From: Rugalucina vietnamica
Lineage: Eukaryota > Mollusca > Bivalvia > Lucinida > Lucinidae
Reading direction: 5' to 3'
Assembly (NCBI GenBank): GCA_964017185.1
Contig: OZ024874.1
Coordinates: forward strand, 14,255,957 to 14,319,956
Length of the DNA stretch: 64,000 nucleotides
The notes beneath the pieces were generated by a model. It searched no databases. It was given only the letters and a program-made list of their open reading frames with translations, and was not told where the DNA came from. The translations under genes and the position numbers were made by a program. Position 1 is the stretch's first letter. Every line of letters starts with the position of its first letter. Shown piece by piece: positions 33,392-44,224 of the stretch.

Positions 33392-33627
33392 TGAGCCCCC
33401 TCGTGAGAAAACCAACAATGTGGTTTCTGAACAGGTCCGACACAAATCAGGCTGTACAGTCACAGAAGCAGATTAGAAGCTTGAAATTTTGAATTTAAGA
33501 AGAAGAGGAAGTGTACTATCTGTGTAGCGAAAACAAAGGCGCTGATCAGTTTCGCGGTTACCGCGAAGCTGATCTGGGTCTTTGTTTTCACATATGCAGA
33601 TTGTTGGTTTTCTCATGAGGCGGCTCA
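33392..33627 (-). mobile_element. Fold-back MITE (stem type 1)
   Basis: TTGAGCCCCCTCGTGAGAAAACC and GGTTTTCTCATGAGGCGGCTCA ends, with a central AGTTTCGCGGTTACCGCGAAGCT stem. It ends 27 bp downstream of the donor of the 33655-33789 exon. Confidence 0.88.
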
Positions 33628-33654
33628 CTTTCTGGTCAAGAGCAACAGTCTTAC

Positions 33655-33789
33655 CAGCTGACAATAATGCTGCATGCGTAGTTTCTGGTAGCGACGTAGA
33701 AGAACAAGTCCTGCAATTACGTCCGACGGGACCACATCGAGGTCTCGGAAGAATTCTGTGAACAGCTGGGCTATCTCTGACATAGAATT
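33655..33789 (-). CDS. DAGLA: Diacylglycerol lipase exon: FFRDLDVVPSD segment
   Basis: Exactly 45 codons: NSMSEIAQLFTEFFRDLDVV, then PSDVIAGLVLLRRYQKLRMQ, then HYCQL. The vertebrate counterpart SEIA.LFAEFFRDLDIVPSD followed by IIAGLVLLRQ is nearly the same, one of the most conserved DAGL segments. The acceptor is TATTTTCAG and the donor is GTAAGA. It joins in phase 0 to VERKGRNK upstream and DNNDTY downstream. It follows the membrane domain in the cytoplasm. Fold-back MITE sequence lies 27 bp away on one side and about 28 bp away on the other. Confidence 0.95.
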
Positions 33790-33817
33790 CTGAAAATATA
33801 GACTATAATTTGACCTG

Positions 33818-33880
33818 CGGTGCGAGAAAACCAGTCGTCGGGGGTTTCCGACCAGGTCCGACACAAAATGGCCTGTACAC
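33818..33880 (-). mobile_element. Fold-back MITE terminal fragment
   Basis: Only the end remains: GAGAAAACCAGTCGTCGG, then TTTCCGACCAGGTCCGACAC and GGCCTGTAC. It begins about 28 bp upstream of the acceptor of the 33655-33789 exon. Confidence 0.75.
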
Positions 33881-33985
33881 ATACTGCAAACTTTTACTGT
33901 AGGAAGGAAAGGAAAAAGACTGAAAATGGCTTTGTATTCCGCCATCTGAAAGTGTTGTCCTTATATAGATTGTCTCAGACCTCTT

Positions 33986-34258
33986 CATTGCAAAAACATG
34001 CCCATGCAATATACAGAGATTTTTGAAGTTGTGAAAAATGAAAACACTTTCATTGGAAAAAATATTTTTTATTTTTGCTCAAAACATAGATTGTGGGCAC
34101 ACGTTAGAACCGCCTCGCAAGGCGGTTCTAACAAGTACCCACAATCTATGTTTTGGAGCAAAAATAAGAAAAATAGGTATACCCCTGCAAACCCGAGGCC
34201 AGTATAACTATACATAGGTTTAAGTGGGTATACATTTCACGGACATGTTTTCCTGATG
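33986..34258 (+). mobile_element. CATTACG MITE, near full length
   Basis: CATTGCAAAAACATGCCCATGC to ACGGACATGTTTTCCTGATG, with the central GAACCGCCTCGCAAGGCGGTTC palindrome and TTGTGGGCAC/GTACCCACAA arms. Confidence 0.88.
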
Positions 34259-34582
34259 TGGTAACCTAATTTGTTCAAGTTCTGGACAATTTAGTTAAAA
34301 CAAGGCCTTGGGGTCAGACAGAAAATTGTGTAAGTGACCATATAGACATGTTTATTGATCTAATTATAGCAATCAATCCAAGAATCCGAGGCAAATTCTG
34401 TGACAAATTCAGCAAACTACAGACAAATGTATGTTGATTTGATTTATTATTCACTCAAGTCACAAAATTGTCAACCCTGTGGGATTTAAAGATGTAAAGT
34501 TCAACAATTTATGCATGTATCACACCAGTTATCCCAAGACAACCAACATGACAGAGACAATACAGAGTAAATACATGCCAGA
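34259..34582. other. DAGL intron, nothing recognised
   Basis: Short AT-rich stretch between two MITEs. Confidence 0.4.
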
Positions 34583-34822
34583 GCCCAGTTGTTCAAAACT
34601 TTGTGAGCTGAACATCATCGTTAAAACCTCAACTTGTTAAGTAAATGCCGTCTACATAAGCAAATACACTGTTATTTTTTGTTGAAAAAATGTGAGAATC
34701 CTTTGCATGGCAAAGGATTCTCACATTTTATCAACAAAAAATAACAGTGTATTTGTAATATTGCCATTTGAAATTTTAACACATCGTTAACTAACAACAT
34801 CATTAATCTGGAACAACTGGGC
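34583..34822. mobile_element. GCCCAGTTGTTC MITE with long central palindrome
   Basis: The ends GCCCAGTTGTTCAAA and GAACAACTGGGC enclose AACG-type words and a nearly perfect palindrome of about 95 bp (34661-34755) with arms such as AATACACTGTTATTTTTTGT. A second copy is at 52712-52951. Confidence 0.87.
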
Positions 34823-35037
34823 CTTGTTTGGGATCAGAATTATCAATGGCAAGTCTGTTCCCAGACAGGTATTTGCGTCTTACAGCCTTATATAATGACT
34901 TAAATTGGACCAATTACGTACAGATTGATCCCAGTCCCTTACTCGGAAGTCATGAGGAACTGTGTTTCTTGTTCTCAATCACACTTGTTGTCCCTGGATA
35001 ACCAGTGTGTGTATTAATCCAGCAATTCCAGGGATCA

Positions 35038-35270
35038 GTTTAACCCATATTTGACGAATGGATTCTCCCATCATTATCAATTGGACGAGTCCACTTTCAT
35101 TTTAAGGAGCTGCAGGTGTGATTTTAAAATGTTATTCCATTTTTCGATAAAATTCCTGTGAGCAAACAGAATAGACCCAGATGGGAAGCCTTATTCTGCG
35201 GCGTCACATCTGGGGCTATACTGTTTGCCTATGTCCCACAAAAGGGCCGCAAGGCTTAATTGAGTTAAAC
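35038..35270 (+). mobile_element. TTTAACC MITE, copy 1
   Basis: Starts GTTTAACCCATATTTGAC and ends TTGAGTTAAAC, with inverted TTTAAC termini. Interior landmarks are GGACGAGTCCACTTTCATTT and GCGGCGTCACATCTGGGGCT. Relatives lie at 37045, 39775 and 43191. Confidence 0.8.
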
Positions 35271-35294
35271 AAGGTGATACATCAAACTATGAAA

Positions 35295-35450
35295 TGAGCC
35301 TAAGCATGAGATAAACAACAATTTGGGTTTCCAACCAGGTCTGACAAAATTGTAGTATCCCTGTAGGGTGCTGATCGGCTTCGAGGTTACCTGGAAGATG
35401 GTCTACGCCATTGTTTTCGCATATGCAGATTGCTGGTTTTCGGTGGCTCA
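35295..35450 (-). mobile_element. Fold-back MITE, internally deleted
   Basis: TGAGCC and GGCTCA ends are kept. The middle (CTTCTAGC block) is lost and the hairpin is diverged. Confidence 0.75.
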
Positions 35451-36189
35451 AATGCTTTCATCAGAATAACCCTGTGTCCATACTTTGCTAGAAAGACAGG
35501 CCATTGTTCCATCTATGGCTATTCCTATCAAAATTGCCCAATATCTAGATAATGTCTCAATTCCCAGAAACTGCTGGAAAATTAACCAATTCAATAGAAA
35601 AGCTAACTTGTATCATGAAAGACATTTCTTTATTGCCTATATTGCCAAGAAGAAATGGAAATCCGCCAGTCAGATGTACTTGCCCTATTTGGCTCACTTG
35701 TCTATTTGACAGCTAATTTAAAGCAGAATTGCCTTCACCATTAAGATGGGATGCAAGCCAAAGAAAAGAAAAATAAGCGATTAAACTAACACAGAAATAA
35801 TATCAACTTAATGAATAAATTTGTCCACCTGCTACCTAATCTGTATTGATTGATCATATGTGCATTAGTGGAGCTGGAAATGTCAGGATTTTGAGACAAT
35901 CCTGCATTTCCGGATACAAGCACCTTGAAAATTGCATTAATTTTGATTGGATAATGAGAAAATTTCAAATAGTTCATGCTTATGAACACATCTGCCAAGT
36001 TTCATGCTTGTATCCGAAAGTGCAGGATTCATGTCACTTTCAGCTCTACTACATGCATGAACCTCTATTGTGCAAACTGATATTGTACTGCTCGCATGAA
36101 GAGAATGCATTTTCAGAATCTGATCAGCATCATGTTACAAGTAATTACAAATTTTAAAGTTAGATGACAACAATATTAACCCAATTATT
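35451..36189. other. DAGL intron, nothing recognised
   Basis: Open frames on both strands near 35786-36157 overlap and show no domain. GCTTGTATCCGGA/CTGCATTTCCGGATACAAGC words at about 35900-36020 occur in inverted order and may be the arms of a decayed fold-back. Confidence 0.4.
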
Positions 36190-36590
36190 TTAAGTCATGG
36201 GACAGAGCCACCTCTTCCTGTGTACTTAACACAAGTAAGGCAGTACAACCAAGTGTCTTGCTCGAATTCATGATGTGAGGATCGCACCGTATTAGCGGCA
36301 ATCATGAACAACCAATTTGATAAACAAAAAGAGTTCTAGGTTGCCATAAAAAGGCATTTCAGATTGCCAAAATGACCATGTAGAACATAAATTGAACGTT
36401 CTCGATTGCCAACACATGCTTTTTGGCAATCTTACATGCCTTTTTTGGCAGTCGGGAACAAAGCTTTGTATAAAATCACATGTTCTACATTGCTGCTAAT
36501 ACAGTGTGAGGATGGTAGGTTCAGAACCCCTGTCTGGAGTCTGACATGATCTGACATCCTACCCAATGAGCCACCCATATCCTGCTCTAA
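36190..36590 (-). mobile_element. tRNA-derived SINE split by a small MITE
   Basis: In complement the head reads GGTGGCTCATTGGGTAGGAT (A-box-like) and GGGGTTCTGAACC (B-box-like). The body continues left of the insertion at 36283-36504 with CGAGCAAGACACTTGGTTG. It does not fold as a proper tRNA gene. Its family differs from the other SINE copies. Confidence 0.5.
36283..36504. mobile_element. Small MITE with TATTAGC ends
   Basis: GTATTAGCGGCAATCATGAAC and, in complement, GTATTAGCAGCAATGTAGAAC form imperfect inverted ends. TGTGAGGAT stands on both sides (36274-36282 and 36505-36513) and is probably the target duplication, so the exact left edge is uncertain by a few bases. Confidence 0.65.
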
Positions 36591-36671
36591 TTTGGAAGAC
36601 GGGAACATTACATTGCTTTTGTGTTATTCGAAGTACTCAATTATGTAAGACTGGAAGAACCCAATCATTAC

Positions 36672-36823
36672 AGAACACTGATTGTGGGTAAATGTTAGAA
36701 CCGCCTCAGCGAGGCAATTCTAACAAGTACCCACAATCTATGTTTTGGATCAAAAATGAGAATAAATTTATACCCCGGTGGGGTTTAAGGGAGTATACAT
36801 TGCACGGACATATTTTCTTGATG
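36672..36823 (+). mobile_element. CATTACG MITE, left arm missing
   Basis: Starts in the TTGTGGGTAAATG block, keeps the GAACCGCCTCAGCGAGGC palindrome and ends ACGGACATATTTTCTTGATG. Confidence 0.8.
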
Positions 36824-37044
36824 TTACATGCAAGTCAATTTGATGGTCAAAGACAGACTAAGCCCCACAATATTTTTCCATACATCTATTACGTGTGTCT
36901 GCAGACCTAGTTATTTTGAAGCAGAATTCAGACTGTAGTCCTAGCTTTTATAGTCGAGAACAAAATACACCATTAGGCATTAGGAGTTTGATCTGTAGCA
37001 CTCTTTCTCGGACATCAATATAGTTTGTCACTCACATTAAGCTT

Positions 37045-37281
37045 GTTTAACCCAGATTTAACAAATGGATTCTCTCATCATTATCAATTGGATGAGTCCA
37101 CTTTCATTTTTAGGGGTGTTAGGAGTGATTTTTAATTCTTATCTAATTTTTTGATAAAATTCCTCAAAGCAAAGCAAACAGAATAGCCCCAGATGGGCCG
37201 CCGCGTTCTGCGGCATCACATCTGGGGCTATTCTGTTTGCCTTTGTCCCACAAAAAGGACGCCATGCTTATATGAGTTAAG
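37045..37281 (+). mobile_element. TTTAACC MITE, copy 2
   Basis: Same landmarks as the copy at 35038: GTTTAACCCAGATTTAAC, GAGTCCACTTTCATTTTTAG, GCGGCATCACATCTGGGGCT and GAGTTAAG. Confidence 0.8.
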
Positions 37282-37950
37282 CAAAGATTTTATTCACAGA
37301 TCTGGGCATTATTTCAGCATTTTATGTCCTGTAAGGGGATGGCTATTGATTGATTCCATATGGGACATTTTCTAGGCTTCTGAATAAAAAAAAGTTTAAT
37401 TATGGAAAAAGCTTTTTTTCTGTACATAACAGGTTTCTCCTATATGTATTTATGATCATTTTTAGGCGGTTTGGTGGGCCGGCCTCATAAGTTAAGAGCG
37501 CAGCACCAGATAAGACTGTTTTGATAATCACTTAATAATTTTTTTTTTCTATTTTATTGCTATATAAATTGTTAAAAACATTGCCATTTTGATGATTTAA
37601 ACAATGTTCTCATGCAAGATAATACGAGATACTAATACTAATACGAGATACTAATACTAATACGAGATATGGCTAAGCTTGCTTGATTCTAATTCTGGTT
37701 CTGATAGTTCTAAAATCAGCAAACCTGCAATAGTGCACGTGGTCAGTCACTTGAGGTACAAACACAGAATATCCAAAATAATGCATGAACAGTGTGTATC
37801 AATGCAATCAAACAATTTTCAATTGTGAGTTTATACTTAACAACTCATTTTTTCTGTTCTGCTTTTGAAATTTTGCAGACATCTTTCTTTCTTGTCAAAT
37901 TGATGATGACATCAGTTTTTATGCTCTTATTCCATTACCATGATATTTTG
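37282..37950. other. DAGL intron, nothing recognised
   Basis: Only a short tandem ATACGAGATACTAATACTA run near 37621-37670 stands out. Confidence 0.45.
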
Positions 37951-38178
37951 TGGCTCTGTTGGGAAACCAGATTTTGGCCTATGCAAAAACAAAGGCGCAG
38001 ATCAGCTGTGCAGTAACTGCACAGCTGATCAGCGCCTTTGTTTTCACTAGACAGATAGTACAATCCCTCTTCTATATCTGAAAGTTCAGGCTTTTAGTCT
38101 ACTTCTGTGACTGTACAGGCCGATTTATGTCGGACCTGGTTGGAAACCCATAAGGCCTGTTTCTCGCGTCACTGCTCA
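37951..38178 (+). mobile_element. Fold-back MITE (stem type 2)
   Basis: Outer ends are diverged (TGGCTCTG..GGGAAACC and CTGTTTCTCGCGTCACTGCTCA). The central stem AGCTGTGCAGTAACTGCACAGCT is perfect, flanked by AACAAAGGCG and CGCCTTTGTTTTC. Confidence 0.87.
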
Positions 38179-38281
38179 TATTTTGAGGCTCTGTGGGGAA
38201 ACATAAGGTCTAATGTCACTCTTGTCCTCTAAGATTAATGCCATATTCTGGAAACATAGGCCAATACCCAATTTACATGTA

Positions 38282-38470
38282 CAGTTCAACCTCATTATAG
38301 CGTGCCTCAATGTAAGGCTGTTTTCAATATAACACCGCCATGATATGGCTCCCAAATTGATTATTTGCTATAATATGTTTAATGATAGTAACCTCATTAT
38401 AACACGGTTTCACATCTTAAAGGTCTGTTTGTATGGACCACTAAGATAGTGTTATAACGAGACTGACCTG
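38282..38470. mobile_element. pogo/Tigger-like MITE
   Basis: CAGTTCAACCTCATTATAGC and, in complement, CAGGTCAGTCTCGTTATAAC are the inverted ends, flanked by TA on both sides. The interior resembles 32188-32366 in reverse orientation. Confidence 0.82.
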
Positions 38471-38540
38471 TACATCTTTATTTGGATGTGCTCATTAGAC
38501 AGGATTTGTCACTGCAAGTTGTTTTTATACTGTAACTGAA

Positions 38541-38819
38541 CATTACGAAAACATGCCCATGCAATATACAAAGATTTTTAAAGTTGTAAAAAATGAAGAT
38601 TTTCAGCAGAAATTCTTTGATATTTTTCTTACTTTTGCTCAAAACACAGATTTTGGGTACACGTTAGAACCGCCTCGGCGAGGCGGTTCTAACGAGTACC
38701 CACAATCTATGTTTTGGAGCAAAAATAAGAAAAATAGGTATACCCCTGCATACCCCAGTTTTACTATATAAAAGTGGGGTATAAGGGGGTATACATTTCA
38801 CGGACATATTTTCCTGATG
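38541..38819 (+). mobile_element. CATTACG MITE, full-length reference copy
   Basis: A complete 279-bp copy: CATTACGAAAACATGCCC at the left, GAACCGCCTCGGCGAGGCGG palindrome in the middle, AAAAGTGGGGTATAAG and GGGGGTATAC on the right, ending GGACATATTTTCCTGATG. Confidence 0.92.
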
Positions 38820-38830
38820 ATTTCTTTCTA

Positions 38831-38970
38831 GAAGCCTCAACAGTGTAGTGCATAAGCCATTGTGACTTGTCATGTAAACCAGAGGTCAAGGGTTTAATTC
38901 CGGGCTTCTCCAGTGGAGGTCCCATCTCAGTATAACCTTAGTTGTTGGTGGGATGTTAAACCCCAAATCA
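38831..38970 (+). mobile_element. tRNA-derived SINE
   Basis: The head GTGTAGTGCATAAG has an A-box-like start. GGTCAAGGGTTTAATTCC is the B-box region. The core AGGTCCCATCTC..ACCTTAGTTGTTGG and tail GGGATGTTAAACCCC follow. Confidence 0.75.
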
Positions 38971-39007
38971 AACTAGCTTTCATACTGAAAGGACTTTGTT
39001 CACATGA

Positions 39008-39267
39008 CAGGGCTTTTTCTGACCTTTTTGAAAATATTTGGTATTAATAAAATTGGGAAATATACTGACCATAATTTTTGGGAAAAAAATAACACAATTT
39101 TGGGTGAAAAAATGCAATTTTTAGTCAAATTGGGAAAGTTTACCTTTCAAATTGGGATTTTTCTACTTGGGAATGCTTACGGTCAATTGGGATTTTTTTT
39201 CAGCCAATTGGGAAAAAAATTTGGTACTGGAAACTGGACCCAGTTTTGTATAGGAGAAAAAGCCCTG
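39008..39267. mobile_element. CAGGGCTTTTTC MITE
   Basis: The inverted ends CAGGGCTTTTTCTG and, in complement, CAGGGCTTTTTCTCC enclose an interior dominated by TTGGGA words. The ends are hAT-like but no clear 8-bp duplication is visible. The 91-codon open frame across it is not a gene. Confidence 0.7.
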
Positions 39268-39774
39268 CAAGATATATGATCACTCTTAAATATTACACCG
39301 ACAACAAGAGAGTATTATTTCCAATGTAGTCCATTCATGCAAGATTTCCCAAGCCGCCAGATATAAGTTCGTCTGATGCTTCAATGATTCAAATTTATGT
39401 GCTTTTGATGCAGACAGGGGGAAAATGCTGATTGATTTTCTCTAAAATAGTTCGAAATTATTCACATTCTCGCCAAGTTGGCAACATTCATTCCCTTTCT
39501 CTTAACTGATATTGAAATACGAAAGATGACATCAACCTATTAGGATTTCTAGAAATGTCTCAAGCAAAATCACAGAATAATACAAAACTTCTGTTTACAA
39601 GAAGTTTCATGCATACTGATTATTCAAAAGCATTGAGGAAGTTAATATTGAGTTAAATTATTTGTTGGCATGAAAAGAAAGGTAGCATTTTGCACATGTG
39701 CAAATACACAACACGATCAAATGTGAGTGCAGTCACATCAGCTGTTTGCCCCAACTTTTATTATAATGGCAAAA
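39268..39774. other. DAGL intron, nothing recognised
   Basis: I see no exon or repeat. Confidence 0.4.
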
Positions 39775-40004
39775 TTTAACCCATATTTGACCAACGGATT
39801 TTCCCATCATTATCATTTGGGTGAGTCCACTTTCATTTTTAAGGGCTTCAGGTAGGATTTTCAAATTTTATTCCATTTTTCGATAAAATTCCTCTAAGCA
39901 AACAGCATAGCCCCAGATGGTATGCCGCATTCTGCGGTGTCTCATCTCGGGCCATTCAGTTTGCCTATGTCCCATAGAAAGGACGCCAGGCTTAAATGAG
40001 TTAA
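39775..40004 (+). mobile_element. TTTAACC MITE, copy 3
   Basis: TTTAACCCATATTTGACCAA, GTGAGTCCACTTTCATTTTT, GCGGTGTCTCATCTCGGGCC and TGAGTTAA landmarks appear in order. Confidence 0.8.
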
Positions 40005-40543
40005 TGCTGGACTTTATCCTTATCCATATTCAGCTTTGGTTGTATCTTTGAATGAAACAGGCTCCTTCTGTAGTGTTTCTAACCCAATTCTTCTTCTCTG
40101 TAAATTGGTCTTATTGAAATAACAAGAAACTAGCATTAATCAATTTGGAATATGGAAAAGGAAATGACGTTTGCATTAGTTTGAATTCTGAATAACAAGA
40201 TAATTTTGAAAGAAGGTACATCACATAATCATTCAATGATCAGCAGTTTTTGGAGGTTTCTCTGTCAGAAAAAATTGATAATGTCCCACTGGGTCTGGTT
40301 AAAATCTTAAAATACAATGTAATGGCATCATTTTCATAATAAATTTGTTAGGGCTTTCGCAAATGCATTCACCCAAGGCTTTTTCTTATAGTCCATTTGC
40401 TATATTGTCAAGTTTGTGAAAAATGCTAAGGATCGAAAAAAATAGCCTAACTAAAATTTTACATGAACGCCTAAAGATCATTAGCCAATGCAGTGATCTG
40501 ATCTCAGTAAAAGAAGTGTACACTGATTCATATAGACAAACAA
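40005..40543. other. DAGL intron, nothing recognised
   Basis: I see no exon or repeat before the short family A element. Confidence 0.4.
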
Positions 40544-40809
40544 AAGGACCAATGGTCTTGTACATGCTCACCTGAGATCTGCTATTTATACCAATAAACA
40601 TGTTGGTCATGTGACCTGGATTATTTATAAACACATTGGTTCCCACTTCCTATAGATGCTTCATGTAAAATTTGGCTTTGACTGGCCAAGCAGTTTCCGA
40701 GAAGATCTTTAAAAATGGTGGACGACTGACGACAATGGACAGACAGAAGCCGGGTGCCTGTCTATTCTATAAGCTCACCTTAGAGGCTTTGTCTCAGGTG
40801 AGCTAAAAA
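40544..40809 (+). mobile_element. HINE/pearl-like element, family A, short copy
   Basis: 5' GGACCAATGGTCTTG and GCTCACCTGAG, less than one core unit, a decayed GACGACTGACG stretch and the 3' GCTCACCT..AGGTGAGC hairpin followed by TAAAAAG. This minimal copy shows that both termini occur without the satellite amplification. Confidence 0.8.
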
Positions 40810-41489
40810 GCAAGGGTGACAAGCAGCTAAAGTCTTCTGCCACATTAAACAAAGCCTAGGACAAACTCTGCAATATTGTTCTAATTGTCTGTCAGTTTGT
40901 CGTTCCAATCAAACCGAAACATTCATTAACTGTTCTGCAATTTCCGAGAAGCGCTTGCAAATTATTTTCTGCAGACAAAACGTGATGAAGCACAAAATGG
41001 AGACAGTAAATTTCTGACATCTGAGACCAAAATGTAATACCATGTCATAAATATTTTATGCCATTCAAGTACGGTATTGAGAAAAAACCGTTCAGAACGC
41101 ATGAAGAACCCAGATGAAGAGCAAACAACCTGTGCAGCTTGTGTGCAGTTTAATCTACGTACACCTCTATTCATGATTGTCAAAGTTTCTTAATCTGAAT
41201 AAATCGAGATGAAAGTTAAATGTAAATTATATCTAGGCCTGCAGGCTGGATGAAACCAGATCTGTTACTTGTAAGATTTTCTGGCACCAAAGGTGTACTT
41301 ATCTCTAAGAGTAATGTTCAGTGTAGGAAGAGACAGATCAACAAGATTACAAAACAGCAGACATTGTAATCGCTTTGTGACATTATTCTCCACTCACAAA
41401 TTGCAGGAAATAAATTATCAGAGCAGACATTGCACATGTTATGGACTCTACCAATTATGTTTATCAAACATTTTCTTTTCAATCCTGCA
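40810..41489. other. DAGL intron, nothing recognised
   Basis: No recognisable exon or element. Confidence 0.4.
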
Positions 41490-41555
41490 CTGGGGTTTCC
41501 AGTAATGACCTTATAGCTGTTAAGTGGGACATCAAACACAAAATCAACCTACCAG
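41490..41555 (+). mobile_element. SINE 3' fragment
   Basis: TAATGACCTTATAGCTGTTA and GTGGGACATCAAACACAAA resemble the core and tail of the tRNA-derived SINE family. Confidence 0.5.
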
Positions 41556-41679
41556 CCTTCTGGTATGTTTGTACTTTGTACTTTAATAATACATCTCCTC
41601 TGTGTATGGCCCAAGTTACAATATATAATAAAATAATGTGACAGAGTTACAACCTTCATGTATGGGCTTTAGAAATTTT

Positions 41680-41890
41680 GACCACAAAACAGCACTTGGG
41701 GTTCATGACAAACTCCAACACAAACCACCCTTATTACAATCACATTAGGAGGCTATAGACCTTGAAGTTTCAGATTAGCCAAGAAGCGAAAACAAAGGCA
41801 CTGATCAGCTGTGCAATTACTGCACAGCAGATCTGTGCCTTTATTTTCGCCTAGGCAAAAATCATTCAGTTTTTCTTTTGATGTGGCTCA
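41680..41890 (-). mobile_element. Fold-back MITE (stem type 2), diverged
   Basis: The central AGCTGTGCAATTACTGCACAGC stem and the TTTTCTTTTGATGTGGCTCA end are clear; the other end is eroded. It ends 11 bp from the donor of the 41902-41986 exon. Confidence 0.78.
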
Positions 41891-41901
41891 TAATCATTTA
41901 C

Positions 41902-41986
41902 CTTATTTCTTCCCTTTCTCTCCACACAACAACACATCAGTTGTAATCTTCTATCCCAGCTCTCTTCATATGCACGGAAAGCTTTT
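41902..41986 (-). CDS. DAGLA: Diacylglycerol lipase exon: Trp-Arg-Arg/Cys3 linker
   Basis: 85 nt: one base completing an Arg codon, then 28 codons reading KAFRAYEESWDRRLQLMCCC and VERKGRNK. The place and pattern match SW.RR...FLCC of vertebrate DAGL-alpha, between the last membrane helix and the FFRDLD segment. The Cys triplet is a likely lipid-anchoring site (inference). The acceptor is CTGTTTTTCAG and the donor is GTAAATG. Phase fits both neighbours: the 56585 exon ends with AG and the next exon starts at NSMSEIA. It is recognised from the phase fit and the conserved W-x-RR and CCC residues. Confidence 0.87.
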
Positions 41987-42344
41987 CTGAAAAACAGAAT
42001 TCTTTCTAGTTAAAATTTGCAGTTTAGAAACAAAACTTGTCTCGTTTTTGACTGTGTTTTAGCTCTTTACAATAGAGAGGAGATATAAATTATGGGCAAG
42101 GGAAACAATTTGTTTGAAATCCATCAAACATCTGGTCCATCTTTTCTTATTTTCCCTGTTTCATGAAGGGATTTTCGCTTTTGTGTGACAAGGCCTTTAA
42201 ACACATCAGTCGGAAAAACAAGATGGAAGTGCACAAAAATCAGCACACCGATGTAAACAAACTGCAGAATTCTGTGATTAATTCTACGAGACAGCCTGCA
42301 CAATTAGACCTCATTCAGGCTGCCCTGTCAAAAACAATTACATA

Positions 42345-42566
42345 CGAGACCACCGCATCAGAAAACAAACAATTTGCATATGCGAAAACAAACATGCAGA
42401 TCAATTGTGCAAATTGTGCAGTAACTGCACAACTGATAAGCGCCTATGTTTTTGCTACACGGATAGTAAAATTCCTCTACTTTCTAAATCCAAAATTTCT
42501 AGCCTGTGCTTGTACAGCTCCATTTGAACAGACCTGTTCGAAAACCACATTGTTGATGCAGCTCAT
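42345..42566 (+). mobile_element. Fold-back MITE (stem type 2), diverged
   Basis: GAAAACAAACAATTTGCATATGCG at the left, a stem with duplicated AATTGTGC around GCAGTAACTGCAC, and GATGCAGCTCA at the right. Open frames across it are not genes. Confidence 0.78.
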
Positions 42567-42952
42567 ATAATAACAGGATTGATGCAGAAAACAGAAGCTG
42601 CTGCCAGTTAGTGTGACAAAAAGTGTAAAGAAAACAATTACAGCCATGTTCCACTATAATTTACTACCAAAGAGTGTCAATTCCAGTTACACTCATCAAC
42701 AGAAAAAGTTTTTAATACAAGTCCTAAATCTGACATTTTTAGACAATTATCTACGCAGCATTACCAGCAGACATTTTAAAGTAAAAGCCAAATAATGACC
42801 AAGAATGGCATAAATATAACCAAAACCATGTCAAAAAAACAATGCCTGTGGATTGTGGGGACAAGCCCGGGGGACAAGGCACTTGTGCTGAATATCATGT
42901 TATTGCTTTTACAGTGCCATGTACTGTGCGAGAAATTGCCTTTTAGATTCAA

Positions 42953-42953
<1 letters not shown>
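42567..42953. other. DAGL intron, nothing recognised
   Basis: No exon or repeat is seen before the (TAAG)n run. Confidence 0.4.

Positions 42954-42993
<40 letters not shown>
42954..42993. repeat. (TAAG)n microsatellite
   Basis: About ten uninterrupted GTAA units. The unit is the complement of the (TTAC)n tail of the LINE at 57655, but no LINE 3' sequence adjoins it. Confidence 0.95.
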
Positions 42994-43190
42994 TGCGAAA
43001 CAAACAATTTCATAGAACTCCTGCATATATTTCCAACCATTATGTCTAGCTTCATTAAAGATATTGATCAATTTCAAGGCTATACATGTACGCATTGTCA
43101 CCTTAAAACATTAATTTATAAGAAATCTGTAACACATTGACAGCAGATGTTTCAACAAGTTGCCTAGAAACCTAGTTGCCTAGTCAACTC

Positions 43191-43360
43191 GTTTAAGCCA
43201 AAGAACGTGACGTCTCATCTGGGGCTATTCTGTTTGCTCAAAGAAATTTCAACGAAAGACGAAATAAAATCTTAAAATCACCCCTGATGTCCCTAAAAAA
43301 GGTAAGTGGACTCTCCCAATTGATCATGATGCATCATGATTCATCATTAACGGGTTAAAC
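43191..43360 (-). mobile_element. TTTAACC MITE, copy 4 (partial)
   Basis: GTTTAAGCC at one end and GGGTTAAAC at the other. ACGTCTCATCTGGGGCTATT and AAGTGGACTCTCCC are family landmarks in reverse orientation. Confidence 0.75.
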
Positions 43361-44224
43361 AAGTGTCCCTTAACGTCTTAGAAATTAGCCTTTCGTGTCA
43401 AAATAGTGCCATCTCCATGTGCTTCTCCAGAGGATAAAACTTTCCGATGACAAGCAGAGGTGCCAATGCCACAGTGCATATTTGCAACTGCCACCTTGCA
43501 AAACTAAAACCTTGTCCAACTGAAAAATGTGAACGAATTGAGATAATTCTTAAGTTAACCCACAATGTGAAAGCAAATCTTCAAACAAAATATCCTTAAA
43601 TACGATGCTGCTCATGTGATATCTGATTAATGTATGAGTGAGTATATTGTTAGTAATGTGCTAATTACAAAAAGATATATTGCTATGGTGCAAAACGGTA
43701 GAAAAATAAGTGTGGTGGGTTAGCAGAGTGACTGTTAGGTGCAGGGAAGAGTCCCTAAGTGCAGTGCACATGAAGGTTTATTATGCCAATCTTCAATGTA
43801 TTGGTAAAAAGAAGAGTGATATAACATTAATTCTTTGGGATTTATCTGGATGAAAACTGTAAAGAATTCACATGTATGACAAAGCAACATTGATGAACAT
43901 TTATGCAGAGCCACTTTAGGTTTAAATTTTTTCATTGGTTTAGTAGCTTATGCGTTGTGTTATGTCTTATCTTCTTGTGAGTGAAGAACAACTTACAGCT
44001 GTGGTCAACTTGCTCATGAATACTGATGAAGCAAAAGAAGGGGTGATCTATATGTCTAGTGCTAAACAAAAGAAAAGAATGAACATGTAATTCTATCAAA
44101 CATAAGAATCAAAAGATCTAACCTAACAGGAAATGCAAGGCTAACCCCCTTCAGCCAGAATCTTTAACTAAAAATATCTAAAAATCATTGGAAGACTTGA
44201 TAAAGCATCAGCGATAACCAGGGA
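43361..44224. other. DAGL intron, mostly unassigned
   Basis: I see no exon. The last ~40 bases (about 44186-44224) resemble the fossil at 44735-44830. Confidence 0.4.

Noticed and set aside
38553-38771. Repeated plus-strand frames with PPRRGGSNEYPQSMF-like peptides
   Set aside because: They are translations of the CATTACG MITE, seen at 34083, 50072 and 57072 as well.
42954-42993. (TAAG)n as the tail of a reverse-oriented LINE copy
   Set aside because: The neighbouring sequence does not match the LINE 3' UTR at 61171-61575.
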